A stretch of 64,000 bases of DNA from Deltaproteobacteria bacterium (GCA_026388415.1 JAPLJV010000023.1:39170-103169), one strand, 5' to 3'; positions 9,154 to 18,245 are shown, counted from the first letter of the stretch. The notes: a model not told the origin generated them from the sequence alone. Program-made: numbers and translations.

Positions 9154-9501
9154 ATGGATATCTTTACGGAAATTAAAAAAATCCTCATGGAAATTCTCGA
9201 TCTGGAAGGCCAGACGGTAACGCCGGAGAGTCTCTTGATGCAGGAACTCGGTGTCGAGTCAATTGACCTTCTGGAACTGGCTGCGGCCTTGAACGCCAGA
9301 TTCAAGATCGAGGTCCGCGAAGAGGATATCTTTCTTCAAGACATCGGGACCCGGTTAGGAGAATCCTATCCCTTCCTGACGGGACAGCGTTTAAGGGAAA
9401 TTGCGGCCGATCATAACGACGGTCCGGCGGTCAAGGTAAAAGACCTGGTGAGTTACGTGGCCTGGCAGCAAAAGGAGGCAGAGAATCATGTCCATCCTTG
9501 A
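9154..9501 (+). CDS. Acyl carrier protein dedicated to the biotin operon
   Basis: 115 residues, longer than housekeeping ACP (about 78). The phosphopantetheine attachment site is the Ser in GVESIDLLEL (about residue 34). The C-terminal extension of about 35 residues is unlike AcpP. It sits between a FabZ-like protein and a nitroreductase-family protein in the biotin operon, which argues that it carries the pimeloyl precursor for BioF. It overlaps the next gene by 14 bp. Confidence 0.88.
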   Translation: MDIFTEIKKILMEILDLEGQTVTPESLLMQELGVESIDLLELAAALNARFKIEVREEDIFLQDIGTRLGESYPFLTGQRLREIAADHNDGPAVKVKDLVSYVAWQQKEAENHVHP

Positions 9502-10120
9502 TCAACTTTTGATCGAACGCCGGAGTATCAGAAAATATCAAACCGAAACGCCACCGGAAGCATGGCTGGAACAGATGCTCCGCCTGGCCGCGATGACGCC
9601 GTCTTCGAGTAATCGTCAGCCCGTTCGGCTCATGAGGATCGCTTCCCCGAACATCAAGGCATCCCTGCAGAAGGCCATGGAGGCGGGACACGAGCGATTT
9701 TTGCAACTGGCCGCCAAGGCCGAAAACCCTAAAAATCTGCGCAACTGGATCAACACCTACTACCGCTATTCCGCTTTCATGTTCGGCGCCCCCTGGCTTT
9801 TGGCCATAGGCACTATCGCCGCCCCGGCGGGTTTTACCCGCATTCTGGCCGAGGCGGGTGTAGCTGCTACCGATAATCGCTGGGAAACAGACGCCGATAT
9901 CGCCCTCGGTATGGTCCTGCAGGCCGTCATCCTGAAAGGGCAGGAGCTGGGCATCGCTTCCTGTGTTCTGACGGCGCCGCTGGCCTTCATCGCCGGAGTG
10001 GAAAATATTCTCGGTGTCGAGGATGTGAAAATTAAATGCTTCCTTACCTTGGGTTTTGCCGATGAAAAGCCCCCCACGCCGCCTAAAAAAGATCTTCCGC
10101 AGCTTTACCGTGTCCTATGA
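9488..10120 (+). CDS. Nitroreductase-family flavoprotein in the biotin operon
   Basis: 210 residues. The N-terminal RRSIRKYQTETPPEAW and SSNRQPVR are typical of FMN-dependent nitroreductases. The operon has no FabG ketoreductase or FabI/FabK enoyl reductase, so this flavoprotein is a candidate for a reductive step of acyl chain formation; that role is inference. It overlaps both neighbours (14 bp with the ACP gene; ATGA with the synthase gene), showing tight coupling. Confidence 0.82.
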   Translation: MSILDQLLIERRSIRKYQTETPPEAWLEQMLRLAAMTPSSSNRQPVRLMRIASPNIKASLQKAMEAGHERFLQLAAKAENPKNLRNWINTYYRYSAFMFGAPWLLAIGTIAAPAGFTRILAEAGVAATDNRWETDADIALGMVLQAVILKGQELGIASCVLTAPLAFIAGVENILGVEDVKIKCFLTLGFADEKPPTPPKKDLPQLYRVL

Positions 10121-11373
10121 AAAAAGACGAGATCAGGCCGAGAGAAGCATGTCCTGAGCAACATCGAAGGGTGGTTATTACTGCAATGGGTCTGATCTGC
10201 GCCTTGGGTTCCACGCCCGAGGAGATCATGGCCGGGTTTAAATCAGGGCGTACCACCTTCTGCCGACCGGACTTTGATGAAAACGTCGTCACGGCCCCGG
10301 TAAGAGGATTCGACCTGCGGGATTTTACGGGTTCCTGCAAAGAAAGGCGCTACCTGAATCGTGGCGCCCAGTTCTCTGGTGCCGCTGCCGTTGCTGCCCG
10401 GCAAGCAGGCGGCCTCGATACGGAGACGGCCGCCCGCGCCGGTCTCTTTGTCGGCGCCGGACCGAATCTGGATGTGGGCGGTGAATTTAGCCGCATTGAC
10501 AACGGAGTCATTGACGAGGAAGACCTCATGGCCCTCTGGATATTGAGGTTTCTGCCCAATACGGCCGCTTCCACGATTTCCCTGTTGATCGGTGCGCATG
10601 GTGAAAACCTGACCGTCGCCACGGCCTGTACGGCCACGCTCCAGGCCATAGGGGAGGCCTTCCGGAAGATCAGGGATGGGCATCTGGATCTGGCCTTTGC
10701 CGGCGGCGGCGATTCGCGGATGAACAAGGGAAGCATCCTGGCGTACAAGAAGGCCAAGGCCATTTTTGTGGGTGAGGGCGATCCAACTCGGGCCAGCCGT
10801 CCTTTTGACCAGGATAGAAAAGGCTTTGTTCCGGGTGAGGGCGGCGCTTTTTTTCTGCTTGAGGAACGGGAGCATGCTAAGCGCCGCGGCGCCAAAATCT
10901 ACGGCGAGGTTCGCGGGTTTGGAACTTCTTTGGATGGACACAGCCTGACGGCCCCCGATCCGTCCGGCCGGTGGCAGGAAGCAGCCGTACGGGCGGCCTT
11001 GAAAGAAGCAGGACTGACGCCGGCGGAGATCGGCCTCGTGGCTGCGCACGGCACGGGTACGATTCTTAACGATGCCATGGAAGCGAAGCTCCTGGCCCGC
11101 ATTTACGGTGGCCAGACACCGACCGTGATTGCCTTGAAGTCATGGATCGGCCATCTTTCCGTAGCTTGCGGCGCCGTAGAACTGGCCCTCTGCCTCATCT
11201 TGATGCAAAACGGCTATCTGCCGGAGATCCGGAACCTGACTAATCCCTGCCAGACCGGTATAAACTTCGTCACCGAAAGTAAGACCGCCTCGCCGGGGAC
11301 GGTCCTGCTGGAAAATTTCGGCTTCGGCGGCCAGAATTGTGCGCTGATTGTGCAGGCACAGCGCGCAACTTAA
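10117..11373 (+). CDS. Beta-ketoacyl-ACP synthase (FabF-like) of the biotin operon
   Basis: 418 residues, the usual KAS-II length. The catalytic Cys is in ATACTATLQAIGEAF; the two His residues are in AAHGTGTILND and KSWIGHLSVACGAVEL. It would elongate the ACP-bound chain toward pimeloyl-ACP, the BioF substrate. The start overlaps the nitroreductase stop as ATGA. A local synthase, ACP and dehydratase with no bioC, bioH, bioW, bioI or bioZ in the operon suggest that the pimelate moiety is made by these genes together with housekeeping FAS enzymes. Confidence 0.9.
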   Translation: MKKDEIRPREACPEQHRRVVITAMGLICALGSTPEEIMAGFKSGRTTFCRPDFDENVVTAPVRGFDLRDFTGSCKERRYLNRGAQFSGAAAVAARQAGGLDTETAARAGLFVGAGPNLDVGGEFSRIDNGVIDEEDLMALWILRFLPNTAASTISLLIGAHGENLTVATACTATLQAIGEAFRKIRDGHLDLAFAGGGDSRMNKGSILAYKKAKAIFVGEGDPTRASRPFDQDRKGFVPGEGGAFFLLEEREHAKRRGAKIYGEVRGFGTSLDGHSLTAPDPSGRWQEAAVRAALKEAGLTPAEIGLVAAHGTGTILNDAMEAKLLARIYGGQTPTVIALKSWIGHLSVACGAVELALCLILMQNGYLPEIRNLTNPCQTGINFVTESKTASPGTVLLENFGFGGQNCALIVQAQRAT

Positions 11374-11385
11374 AAAAGGTTAAGC

Positions 11386-11886
11386 GTGGGAGAAAAGCAG
11401 GTTATTAAAATAAATTCGGGACTTCCGGATTTTTTGCTTCTTGATGCCATTACGAGCGTGGAGGAAAACACCATTGTCGGCGCCCGGGAATTCTACCAGG
11501 ATTTCCCCTGGTTGGGGATCGAATCCCTGGCCCAGTTGGGCGCCTTCCATGTGCGTGAGCGCACGAATTTTCAAAAACATGCCTTCTTATTAAAAATAAA
11601 CCGCTTTCTTCTGCCACCATCAGTGACCCTGCAGGGGGGCTATATTCTTCAGGGTACACTCGTCAGCCGCAGCAGGGCGGCCTTTGTTTACGAGTTGCAG
11701 GCGATAAAGGGGAAGATGCTTGAGTTTAGCGGCAATTTCCTATATGCAGCGGTGGACTATGATGATACATTTACCGAGTCAAGGCTGCGTAATCATTACC
11801 TGAGGATATTCAGATGTTTGCAGAACGCTACGGGGAACGGCTCCGGCGCCGGCAAGAGGGCGGGCTCCTCCGCACCCCTCCTTTAA
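11386..11886 (+). CDS. FabZ-like hotdog protein 2 (catalytic Glu kept, His missing)
   Basis: 166 residues from a GTG start. The N-terminus resembles FabZ (LPDFLLLDAITSVEENTIVG) and the helix motif GIESLAQLGAF contains the catalytic-position Glu (residue 46). The segment that normally carries HFPGxPxxPG is shortened to QDFPWLG, with Asp instead of the catalytic His. This is the reciprocal defect to hotdog protein 1 in the same operon. The C-terminal 35 residues overlap bioF by 73 bp and are low in complexity, so that tail may not be conserved. Probable dehydratase partner subunit; a thioesterase is an alternative. Confidence 0.75.
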   Translation: MGEKQVIKINSGLPDFLLLDAITSVEENTIVGAREFYQDFPWLGIESLAQLGAFHVRERTNFQKHAFLLKINRFLLPPSVTLQGGYILQGTLVSRSRAAFVYELQAIKGKMLEFSGNFLYAAVDYDDTFTESRLRNHYLRIFRCLQNATGNGSGAGKRAGSSAPLL

Positions 11887-13007
11887 TTGCCGGCAGAGAG
11901 GGGAAATACCTCCTGATCGGTGGCCGCCGGGTGCTGAATTTTTCCTCCAATGACTATTTGGGGCTCGGTGTTTCCGCGCCGCTGCGCCAACAGGTAGCCA
12001 GGAATTTTCAGAAATACGGGACATCGTCATCCTCCTCGCGGCTGGTTGCCGGCAACCTCGCGACCATCGTCCGTGCCGAAGAGGCCTATGCGCGCTACTT
12101 TGGTTATGAGGCCGCGCTTTTTTTCCCGAGCGGTTACCAGGCCAATGTCGGCCTCATCTCGACGCTTTTTGCCAAGGGCGACGTAGTGCTTTTCGACAAA
12201 CACCTGCACGCCAGCAGCGTCAAGGGGATGGCCTTAAGCGGCGCGGACTGTCATGGTTACAACCACAACTCCATGTCCCACCTACGCAAGCGGCTGGCAG
12301 GCGCCAGGCAGGAACAGGCGGCCGTTCTGACGGAGTCGCTCTTCAGCATGGACGGTGATTTCCTCGCTATCCAGGGATTCGACAGTCTCAAAAAAGAGTT
12401 CGGCTTTTTCAGCGTTGTTGACGAGGCCCATGCCTTCGGTGTCTTGGGCGAACAGGGCCGCGGCCTGGCCCGGTCGGTGGCGGATATCGCCGTGGGAACA
12501 TTCGGCAAGGCCCTGGGGCTCTTCGGCGCCTTTGTCCTCTTGCCGGCGCTCTTGAAGGAATATCTGGGTAATTATTCTTCGCCCCTCATCTACAGCACCG
12601 CCCTGCCGGAAGCCCACGCCGCCTCGGCCTTAGACATCCTGGCGACCTTAGCGGCTGCCGATAAAGAGCGAGATCACCTGCGGGAAATAAGCGGCCTCAT
12701 GAAGTCTGCCCTGCTGGCCGATGGTCTCCATGCGACAGGCGACGCCCATATTATTGCCTGGGAAATCGGGGATGAAAAGCGTGCCGTCGCCATGTCACAG
12801 CAACTGCTGGCCCGGGATATCTTCGCCTTTGCCGCCCGTTATCCTACGGTGCCGCTGGGCCGGGCGGTGCTGCGCCTCGGGATGACTGCTCTGCATACGG
12901 AGGAGGACGTCACAATTTTTATCAATGCAGTAAGGGACATAAGCAGACATGAGGTCGGACCAAAGGTTGGAGAAAATGCCGGAAACAAAATCGGAGAAAA
13001 TCGCTGA
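11814..13007 (+). CDS. bioF: 8-amino-7-oxononanoate synthase BioF
   Basis: 397 residues, the family's normal size. A PLP enzyme condensing pimeloyl-ACP (or -CoA) with alanine to KAPA. NFSSNDYLGLG, GTSSSSSRLVAGN, VDEAHAFGVLGEQGRG and the PLP lysine motif GTFGKALG are intact. It overlaps hotdog protein 2 by 73 bp and bioD by about 32 bp. Local ACP and ketosynthase genes suggest the acyl donor is ACP-bound. Confidence 0.95.
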   Translation: MFAERYGERLRRRQEGGLLRTPPLIAGREGKYLLIGGRRVLNFSSNDYLGLGVSAPLRQQVARNFQKYGTSSSSSRLVAGNLATIVRAEEAYARYFGYEAALFFPSGYQANVGLISTLFAKGDVVLFDKHLHASSVKGMALSGADCHGYNHNSMSHLRKRLAGARQEQAAVLTESLFSMDGDFLAIQGFDSLKKEFGFFSVVDEAHAFGVLGEQGRGLARSVADIAVGTFGKALGLFGAFVLLPALLKEYLGNYSSPLIYSTALPEAHAASALDILATLAAADKERDHLREISGLMKSALLADGLHATGDAHIIAWEIGDEKRAVAMSQQLLARDIFAFAARYPTVPLGRAVLRLGMTALHTEEDVTIFINAVRDISRHEVGPKVGENAGNKIGENR

Positions 13008-13701
13008 CATCTACATAGTCGGCACGGATACGGGCGTGGGGAAAACGGTGCTTTCTTTGCTTTTGATGCAGTTTTTTGAGGCCCGCAGCTATCGGCCCTT
13101 TTACCTGAAACCCCTGCAAACGGGCTGTCAGGATGCCTATGACCAGGACAGCGATGCGGCCTTCGTTTACCGGCATGTGACTTCTTTGATAAATCAGGAC
13201 CCGGCGGACTCGGTCATTTACTGTTTCCGGAATCCCAAGGCACCGTTCTTTGCCGCCCGTGACGAAGGCCAGGAAATTGACCTGCGGCGCATTGATGAGA
13301 TCGTGGCCGGGAAGCGACATCGCCATAATCCATTGATTCTGGAAGCAGCAGGAGGTCTCCTGGTGCCGGTCACAGAAGAAACACTGATGGTGGATATCAT
13401 CAAGACAAGCGGCGCCCGGGTGTTGCTTGCCGCCCGGGCCGGCCTCGGAACGATCAACCATACCTTGCTTTCCGTGGAGGCCCTGCGCGCCAGGGACGTG
13501 GAGCCGGCGGGGATTGTGTTCCTCGATGCTGTCGGTACGCGTGAGGACATGATTGCCGAAAATATGGAAGCGGTGCAGCGATACTCCGGGATTGCCGTGG
13601 CCGGTGTGATTGGGAAAGTGCATGATTTCAACCATCCGTCCGAGGAATGTTTTAGTATCCTGAAATTTCTTCTCCAGACGAAAGGAATATCATTTACGTG
13701 A
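12976..13701 (+). CDS. bioD: Dethiobiotin synthetase BioD
   Basis: About 241 residues from the ATG at 12976, which has GGAG closely upstream; an in-frame ATG at 12949 lacks a ribosome site. The P-loop GTDTGVGKTVLSLLL is at the N-terminus; the KPLQTG and LEAAGGLLVPV motifs are conserved. It forms the ureido ring of dethiobiotin with ATP and CO2. It overlaps the radical SAM gene start as GTGA. Confidence 0.95.
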   Translation: MPETKSEKIADIYIVGTDTGVGKTVLSLLLMQFFEARSYRPFYLKPLQTGCQDAYDQDSDAAFVYRHVTSLINQDPADSVIYCFRNPKAPFFAARDEGQEIDLRRIDEIVAGKRHRHNPLILEAAGGLLVPVTEETLMVDIIKTSGARVLLAARAGLGTINHTLLSVEALRARDVEPAGIVFLDAVGTREDMIAENMEAVQRYSGIAVAGVIGKVHDFNHPSEECFSILKFLLQTKGISFT

Positions 13702-14609
13702 CGGGAAGAAGAATTATCAGGGGCCTCGATCTCTGCAATTTTTTCTGGCAAAGAAAAGTCTTCAGGCGAAAAATTCCGCTTTTGGCCAGTTTCAAGTTGA
13801 CCTACCGGTGCAACATAAACTGCCAAGCCTGCCCTTTCCACCTGCGAGCCCAGGATGCCGATTCCCACATTACATGGGAACAGGCGCTGGCTGCCCTCGC
13901 TATTCTCAAGGAGAGAGGCACGCGCATCGTCGTTTTCGAAGGAGGCGAACCCCTGCTCTGGAGCGATGGCGGGCATACCCTGAATGAGCTCGTCCTTTAC
14001 GCGAAACAGCGTTTCTCCACCGTGGCCGTCACGACCAACGGCACCCTGCCCCTTGATGTCCCGGCCGACATTCTGTGGATCAGTCTGGACGGTCCACCGG
14101 CAATCCAGAACCGTCTGCGCAGCGATTCCTTTGCCCGGGTCTGGCAAAATCTGAAAACGGCGCACCATCCCGGGATTTTTATCCATTTCACGCTGAACAG
14201 TGAAAACTGGCGGGACCTGGAGGAACTGCTGGTTATGCTGGCTGAGTTGCCGATTGTCCGGGGCGTAACCGTGCAGCTCTTCTATCCTTACGGGCAGGGG
14301 GAGGCGCCTCTCAGTCTCCCGCCGGCAGACCGTCGTGCCGCCCTGCAAAACGTCCTGCGGCTTAAAAGCAAGTACCCGATCCTGAATTCCCGTCGCAGTC
14401 TGCAGGCGATGATCGCCAACGACTGGCGCTGCCATGACGATATCCTCATCAATGTGGACCCGGACGGCAAGATTACCAGGGGCTGCTATGCCAAGAGTCG
14501 CGGCCCCGTCAGTTGCCCCGACTGCGGCTTCACCGCCGTGGCAGAAGCCTCCGGCGCCCTTGACCTGTACCCCGGCTCCCTGCTGGCCGGCTGCCTGGTT
14601 TTTCTGTAA
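13698..14609 (+). CDS. Radical SAM protein ending the biotin operon
   Basis: 303 residues from a GTG overlapping the bioD stop. The cluster motif CNINCQACP (CX3CX2C) is near residue 34; VVFEGGEPLLW is the GGE SAM-binding motif and LWISLDGPP a conserved barrel strand. Near the C-terminus, GCYAKSRGPVSCPDCGF supplies cysteines that could hold an auxiliary cluster, although no full SPASM domain is evident. It is not BioB-like. Overlap with bioD indicates cotranscription, but the substrate is unknown. Confidence 0.82.
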   Translation: MTGRRIIRGLDLCNFFWQRKVFRRKIPLLASFKLTYRCNINCQACPFHLRAQDADSHITWEQALAALAILKERGTRIVVFEGGEPLLWSDGGHTLNELVLYAKQRFSTVAVTTNGTLPLDVPADILWISLDGPPAIQNRLRSDSFARVWQNLKTAHHPGIFIHFTLNSENWRDLEELLVMLAELPIVRGVTVQLFYPYGQGEAPLSLPPADRRAALQNVLRLKSKYPILNSRRSLQAMIANDWRCHDDILINVDPDGKITRGCYAKSRGPVSCPDCGFTAVAEASGALDLYPGSLLAGCLVFL

Positions 14610-14668
14610 CGGGATGTACTAGAATCTACTGGTTTCTGAAATAATTAGTATGGTGTCCCCGTATTTCG

Positions 14669-15364
14669 CTAGTCTTGTCCCTTTGCTTTACCATTTTTCA
14701 GACTTTCCATCCACTTATCGCGATATATGTAACTTAAGACCACGAATGCAACGCAGACAATACTTATGACCAACACCGTCTTGTAGTGGTCGTTGCGTGC
14801 CAATCCACCGCCGACGGAAAGCATAACCGTGCCCAGTAATCTCCCGATCGTTGAAATTGCGAGAAATTTCCACGTCTTCATGTGGCTCAGGCCCAGAATA
14901 TAACAGAGGCAGTCTTTGGGAAAACCGGGGATGAGAAAAAGGACAAAGGAAATCATTACCCCCTGATGCTCCAGGATGTAGTCATACTTCCGGATGGTTT
15001 CCTGTTTTACAACACGTTCCACCAGTGGCAGGCCAAAGATTCTGGCGATAACAAAGGCCAGCCAGGAACCGATTGTGAGTCCGATAGTGGAGTAGATGGT
15101 ACCCAGCAGAGGACCGAACAGATAGCCGCCAATAATGCCCGTGAATTCCCCCGGTATGGGAGCCAGGACAACTTGCAGGATTTGCAGGGTAATGAATACA
15201 ACCTCATCATAGGGATGATAAGAGCGGATTAACGCAATGGCCCGTTCCTTCTGGAGAAAATAGGCGGAGAGATCATAATGGATAAATGCGTAGGTTCCCG
15301 TCGCCAGCAAGAGGAGGATCAAGATGAAGTTGATAACAATCTGGCGATCTATCCGGTTTAGCAC
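14669..15364 (-). CDS. VTT/TVP38-TMEM64 (DedA-like) membrane protein
   Basis: Integral membrane protein with several hydrophobic segments: FILILLLLATGTYAFI at the N-terminus, the VTT core with LAPIPGEFTGIIGGYLFG, and a C-terminal segment VLVISIVCVAFVVLSYIY. A GTG at 15364 preceded by GAGGAG (7-nt spacing) is the likeliest start; an ATG at 15385 lies inside the guaA end. Members of this family act in lipid or metabolite transport and membrane homeostasis; the exact role is unknown. It appears coupled to guaA. Confidence 0.82.
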   Translation of the reverse strand: MLNRIDRQIVINFILILLLLATGTYAFIHYDLSAYFLQKERAIALIRSYHPYDEVVFITLQILQVVLAPIPGEFTGIIGGYLFGPLLGTIYSTIGLTIGSWLAFVIARIFGLPLVERVVKQETIRKYDYILEHQGVMISFVLFLIPGFPKDCLCYILGLSHMKTWKFLAISTIGRLLGTVMLSVGGGLARNDHYKTVLVISIVCVAFVVLSYIYRDKWMESLKNGKAKGQD

Positions 15365-15375
15365 GGCAATTCTCC

Positions 15376-16905
15376 TCACTCCCACTCTATCGTGCTCGGC
15401 GGTTTGGAGCTGATATCATAGACCACCCGGTTGACGCCGCGCACCTCGTTGATGATACGGTTGGAAATGATGCCGAGCAGCTCCTGCGGCAGCCTCGCCC
15501 AGTCGGCCGTCATGGCGTCGTCGCTTGTCACCGCCCGGATGGCAATTATGTACTCATAAGTCCGCTGGTCGCCCATGATGCCCACGCTCTTGAGCGGCAG
15601 GAGCACGGCAAAGGCCTGCCAGAGCTTTCGGTATAAATTATGGGCCCGGATTTCTTCCTGGAGAATGGCATCAGCCCGGCGCAGGATAGTCAGGCGGCCG
15701 GCAGTTACCTCGCCGATGATGCGGATCGCGAGTCCCGGGCCGGGGAACGGCTGCCGCCAGACGACATCGTCGGGCAGGCCCATCTCTTTGCCCAGCAGCC
15801 GCACCTCGTCCTTGAAAAGGTGCTTCAGCGGCTCCAGGAGCTTCAGATTCATTTTCTTCGGCAGTCCGCCTACATTATGATGGGATTTAATCACGGCGCT
15901 GGGCCCCCCGAAAGCGGAACGCGATTCAATCAGATCCGGGTAAAGCGTCCCCTGGGCCAGATATTCCATACCTTTGATCCGGCGGGCTTCTTTCTCAAAA
16001 ACCTGAATGAAGGTATGGCCGATGATCTTTCTTTTTTTCTCCGGATCGGTGGCCCCTTTTAATTTATCCAAAAATATTTTCCGGGCCCGGATAAAACGCA
16101 GGTTGATCTGAAAATTTTTCTTGAACACTTCCCGGACCCGTTCCGCCTCGCCCTGGCGCAAGACGCCGTTATCCACGAACACGCAAGTCAGTTGGTCGCC
16201 CAGGGCCCGATGGATGAGGAGGGCCGCTACGGACGAATCCACGCCGCCGCTCAAGCCCAAAAGGACGGACTTTTTACCCACTATTGCCCTGATTTCTTTG
16301 GTAGTTTCCTTCTCAAACGACTTCATCGTCCATGCTTTGCGACAGTTGCAGACGTCAAAAAGGAAATTTTTCAACATCCGGCTGCCCTCCGCCGTATGGG
16401 CGACTTCCGGGTGAAATTGCAGACCATAGAGGCGCTGGGCCTTGTTCTCGGCGGCCGCTACTTTAGTATTGGCAGTGGACGCCGTACTATGAAAGCCAAC
16501 GGGAAGTTTGCCGATCGAGTCCCCATGGCTCATCCAGCAGCGGGTAGGACTCGCGATATCGCTAAAGATTGCCCCGCCTTCCCGAATCGTCAGCTCGGCA
16601 AAACCGTACTCTCTCTTTTCCGAGCGGACGACCTGCCCGCCCAAGGCATCCACCATGAACTGCAGACCGTAGCATATGCCGAGAATCGGGATGCCGAGGG
16701 TCAAAATTCCTTTATCCGCCCGGGGACTCCCCTTCTCATAGATGCTGGCCGGTCCTCCCGAAAGGATGATGCCTTCGGGATGCAGTGCTTTTATCCGGTC
16801 GGCAGTAATTTCCGGGGGCTCAATCTGGCAGTAAACATGGTGCTCCCGCACCCGCCGGGCAATGAGCTGGTTGTACTGGGAACCGAAATCAACGATCAGG
16901 ATCAC
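15376..16905 (-). CDS. guaA: GMP synthase (glutamine-hydrolysing) GuaA
   Basis: 509 residues, full length. The N-terminal class I amidotransferase domain has the nucleophile Cys in GICYGLQFM and the His in QFHPEVAHT. The ATP-pyrophosphatase P-loop LSGGVDSSVAALL is near residue 220, and the C-terminal dimerisation domain ends in the typical SSKPPSTIEWE. It converts XMP to GMP using glutamine. It clusters with carA and glnA, two other glutamine-related enzymes. Confidence 0.98.
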   Translation of the reverse strand: MILIVDFGSQYNQLIARRVREHHVYCQIEPPEITADRIKALHPEGIILSGGPASIYEKGSPRADKGILTLGIPILGICYGLQFMVDALGGQVVRSEKREYGFAELTIREGGAIFSDIASPTRCWMSHGDSIGKLPVGFHSTASTANTKVAAAENKAQRLYGLQFHPEVAHTAEGSRMLKNFLFDVCNCRKAWTMKSFEKETTKEIRAIVGKKSVLLGLSGGVDSSVAALLIHRALGDQLTCVFVDNGVLRQGEAERVREVFKKNFQINLRFIRARKIFLDKLKGATDPEKKRKIIGHTFIQVFEKEARRIKGMEYLAQGTLYPDLIESRSAFGGPSAVIKSHHNVGGLPKKMNLKLLEPLKHLFKDEVRLLGKEMGLPDDVVWRQPFPGPGLAIRIIGEVTAGRLTILRRADAILQEEIRAHNLYRKLWQAFAVLLPLKSVGIMGDQRTYEYIIAIRAVTSDDAMTADWARLPQELLGIISNRIINEVRGVNRVVYDISSKPPSTIEWE

Positions 16906-16937
16906 CGGGTTGCTCCTTTCACTCGAAAATACTCCTC

Positions 16938-17013
16938 AAATCCCCCTTCATCCCCCTTTTCTAAAGGGGGAATTTGTTGTTCCCCTCTTTGGCAAAGAGG
17001 GGTTAGGGGAGAT
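16938..17013. repeat. Nested palindromic intergenic repeat
   Basis: Two perfect hairpins, CCCCCTTT/AAAGGGGG (16952-16970) and CCCCTCTTT/AAAGAGGGG (16982-17002), lie inside outer AAATC/GATTT arms. This is a typical dispersed palindromic (REP-like) element between carA and guaA. It may also act as a transcription or processing hairpin. Confidence 0.7.
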
Positions 17014-17047
17014 TTTCGTTATCGTTTGTGCCGGCGTACCGTCACCG

Positions 17048-18190
17048 TCATACGCTTTTCACCTGTGTCATCATGGTTATGAATTCATCAAAAAGGTATG
17101 TGGCGTCGTGAGGACCAGGCGCCGCCTCCGGATGGTATTGGACGCTGAAGGCCAGCTTTGCCGACGTGCGTAGCCCTTCGGATGTGCTATCGTTCAGATT
17201 CTGGTATGTCTGTTCCTGTCCACCGGGCAGCGACTCCGGCAGCACCACAAAACCATGATTTTGTGACGTAATTTCGACGCGTTGGGTGGTTATATTCTTG
17301 ACGGGTTGATTTATGCCGTGATGACCGAATTTCAGTTTGGCGGTTCTGCCTCCCAAGGCCTGCCCCAGGATCTGATGACCCAGGCAGATCCCGAATACAG
17401 GCAGCTTGCCCAAAAGCTGCCGCACCGTCTCGACTATATAAGGCAAGGCCGCCGGATCTCCCGGACCATTGGAAAGGAGAACCCCGTCGGGGTGGTAGGC
17501 AGAAACTTCACCCTCCGTCGCGGCGGCCGGCACCACTATAACTTCACAACCCCGGTTATCCAGATGGCGCAGGATATTGTATTTGACTCCACAATCAAGA
17601 ACAACGACCCGCAGGCGCTCGTCTTTGCTCTGATTTTCAGTGGTTATCGGCTGCGGCGCATCATCCCGCCAGGCATAGGGCGCACGGCAGGTGACGGACT
17701 GCACCAGATCTCTGCCCACCAGGCCCGGATATGCTCGCACGCGTTCCAGGAGTTTTCCCACATCGTTGGTTTCCGTGGAGAGGATGCCGCGCATGGCGCC
17801 GGCAATGCGGAGGCGGCGGGTCAAGGACCTGGTATCTATACCCTCTATCCCCAGTTTTCCGCGCTCCTCCAGAAAGGCCTTAAGGCTTTTCCGGCTGCGC
17901 CAATTACTTGGGAAGTCCTGATATTCCTTAACTATCAGCCCTGATAGATGGACGCCTTCCGACTCCATGTCTTCCTCATTGATCCCGTAATTGCCGATCA
18001 GGGGATAAGTCATGGTTACGATCTGTTCCTTGTACGAAGGATCGGTAATGATTTCCTGATAGCCCGTCATGCCCGTATTGAAAACGACTTCGCCGAGAAA
18101 CTCCCCCTGGCTGGCAAACGCAAACCCGCGGTAAATGCTTCCGTCTTCCAGGACCAGCAGGGCCGGATTTTGTCGTCGCAAGAGCGACAT
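17048..18190 (-). CDS. carA: Carbamoyl-phosphate synthase small subunit CarA
   Basis: 380 residues, normal length. The N-terminal CPSase small-chain domain (NTGMTGYQEIITDPSY) is followed by a class I glutamine amidotransferase domain with Cys in FGICLGHQILGQALGG and a C-terminal His-Pro-Glu (QYHPEAAPGPHD). It supplies ammonia from glutamine to CarB for arginine and pyrimidine synthesis. carB is not adjacent. Confidence 0.97.
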   Translation of the reverse strand: MSLLRRQNPALLVLEDGSIYRGFAFASQGEFLGEVVFNTGMTGYQEIITDPSYKEQIVTMTYPLIGNYGINEEDMESEGVHLSGLIVKEYQDFPSNWRSRKSLKAFLEERGKLGIEGIDTRSLTRRLRIAGAMRGILSTETNDVGKLLERVRAYPGLVGRDLVQSVTCRAPYAWRDDAPQPITTENQSKDERLRVVVLDCGVKYNILRHLDNRGCEVIVVPAAATEGEVSAYHPDGVLLSNGPGDPAALPYIVETVRQLLGKLPVFGICLGHQILGQALGGRTAKLKFGHHGINQPVKNITTQRVEITSQNHGFVVLPESLPGGQEQTYQNLNDSTSEGLRTSAKLAFSVQYHPEAAPGPHDATYLFDEFITMMTQVKSV

Positions 18191-18245
18191 GCTGCCTCCC
18201 CAAGAGTGATGTAAGTAGCGAGATATTTGGAACTGTTTTCATTTT

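Noticed and set aside
13218..14435. 405-codon minus-strand frame across bioD and the radical SAM gene
   Set aside because: Antisense to two well-supported genes; composition reflects high G+C third positions of the true genes.
16192..17082. 296-codon plus-strand frame opposite guaA
   Set aside because: Shadow of guaA; no domain and no ribosome site.
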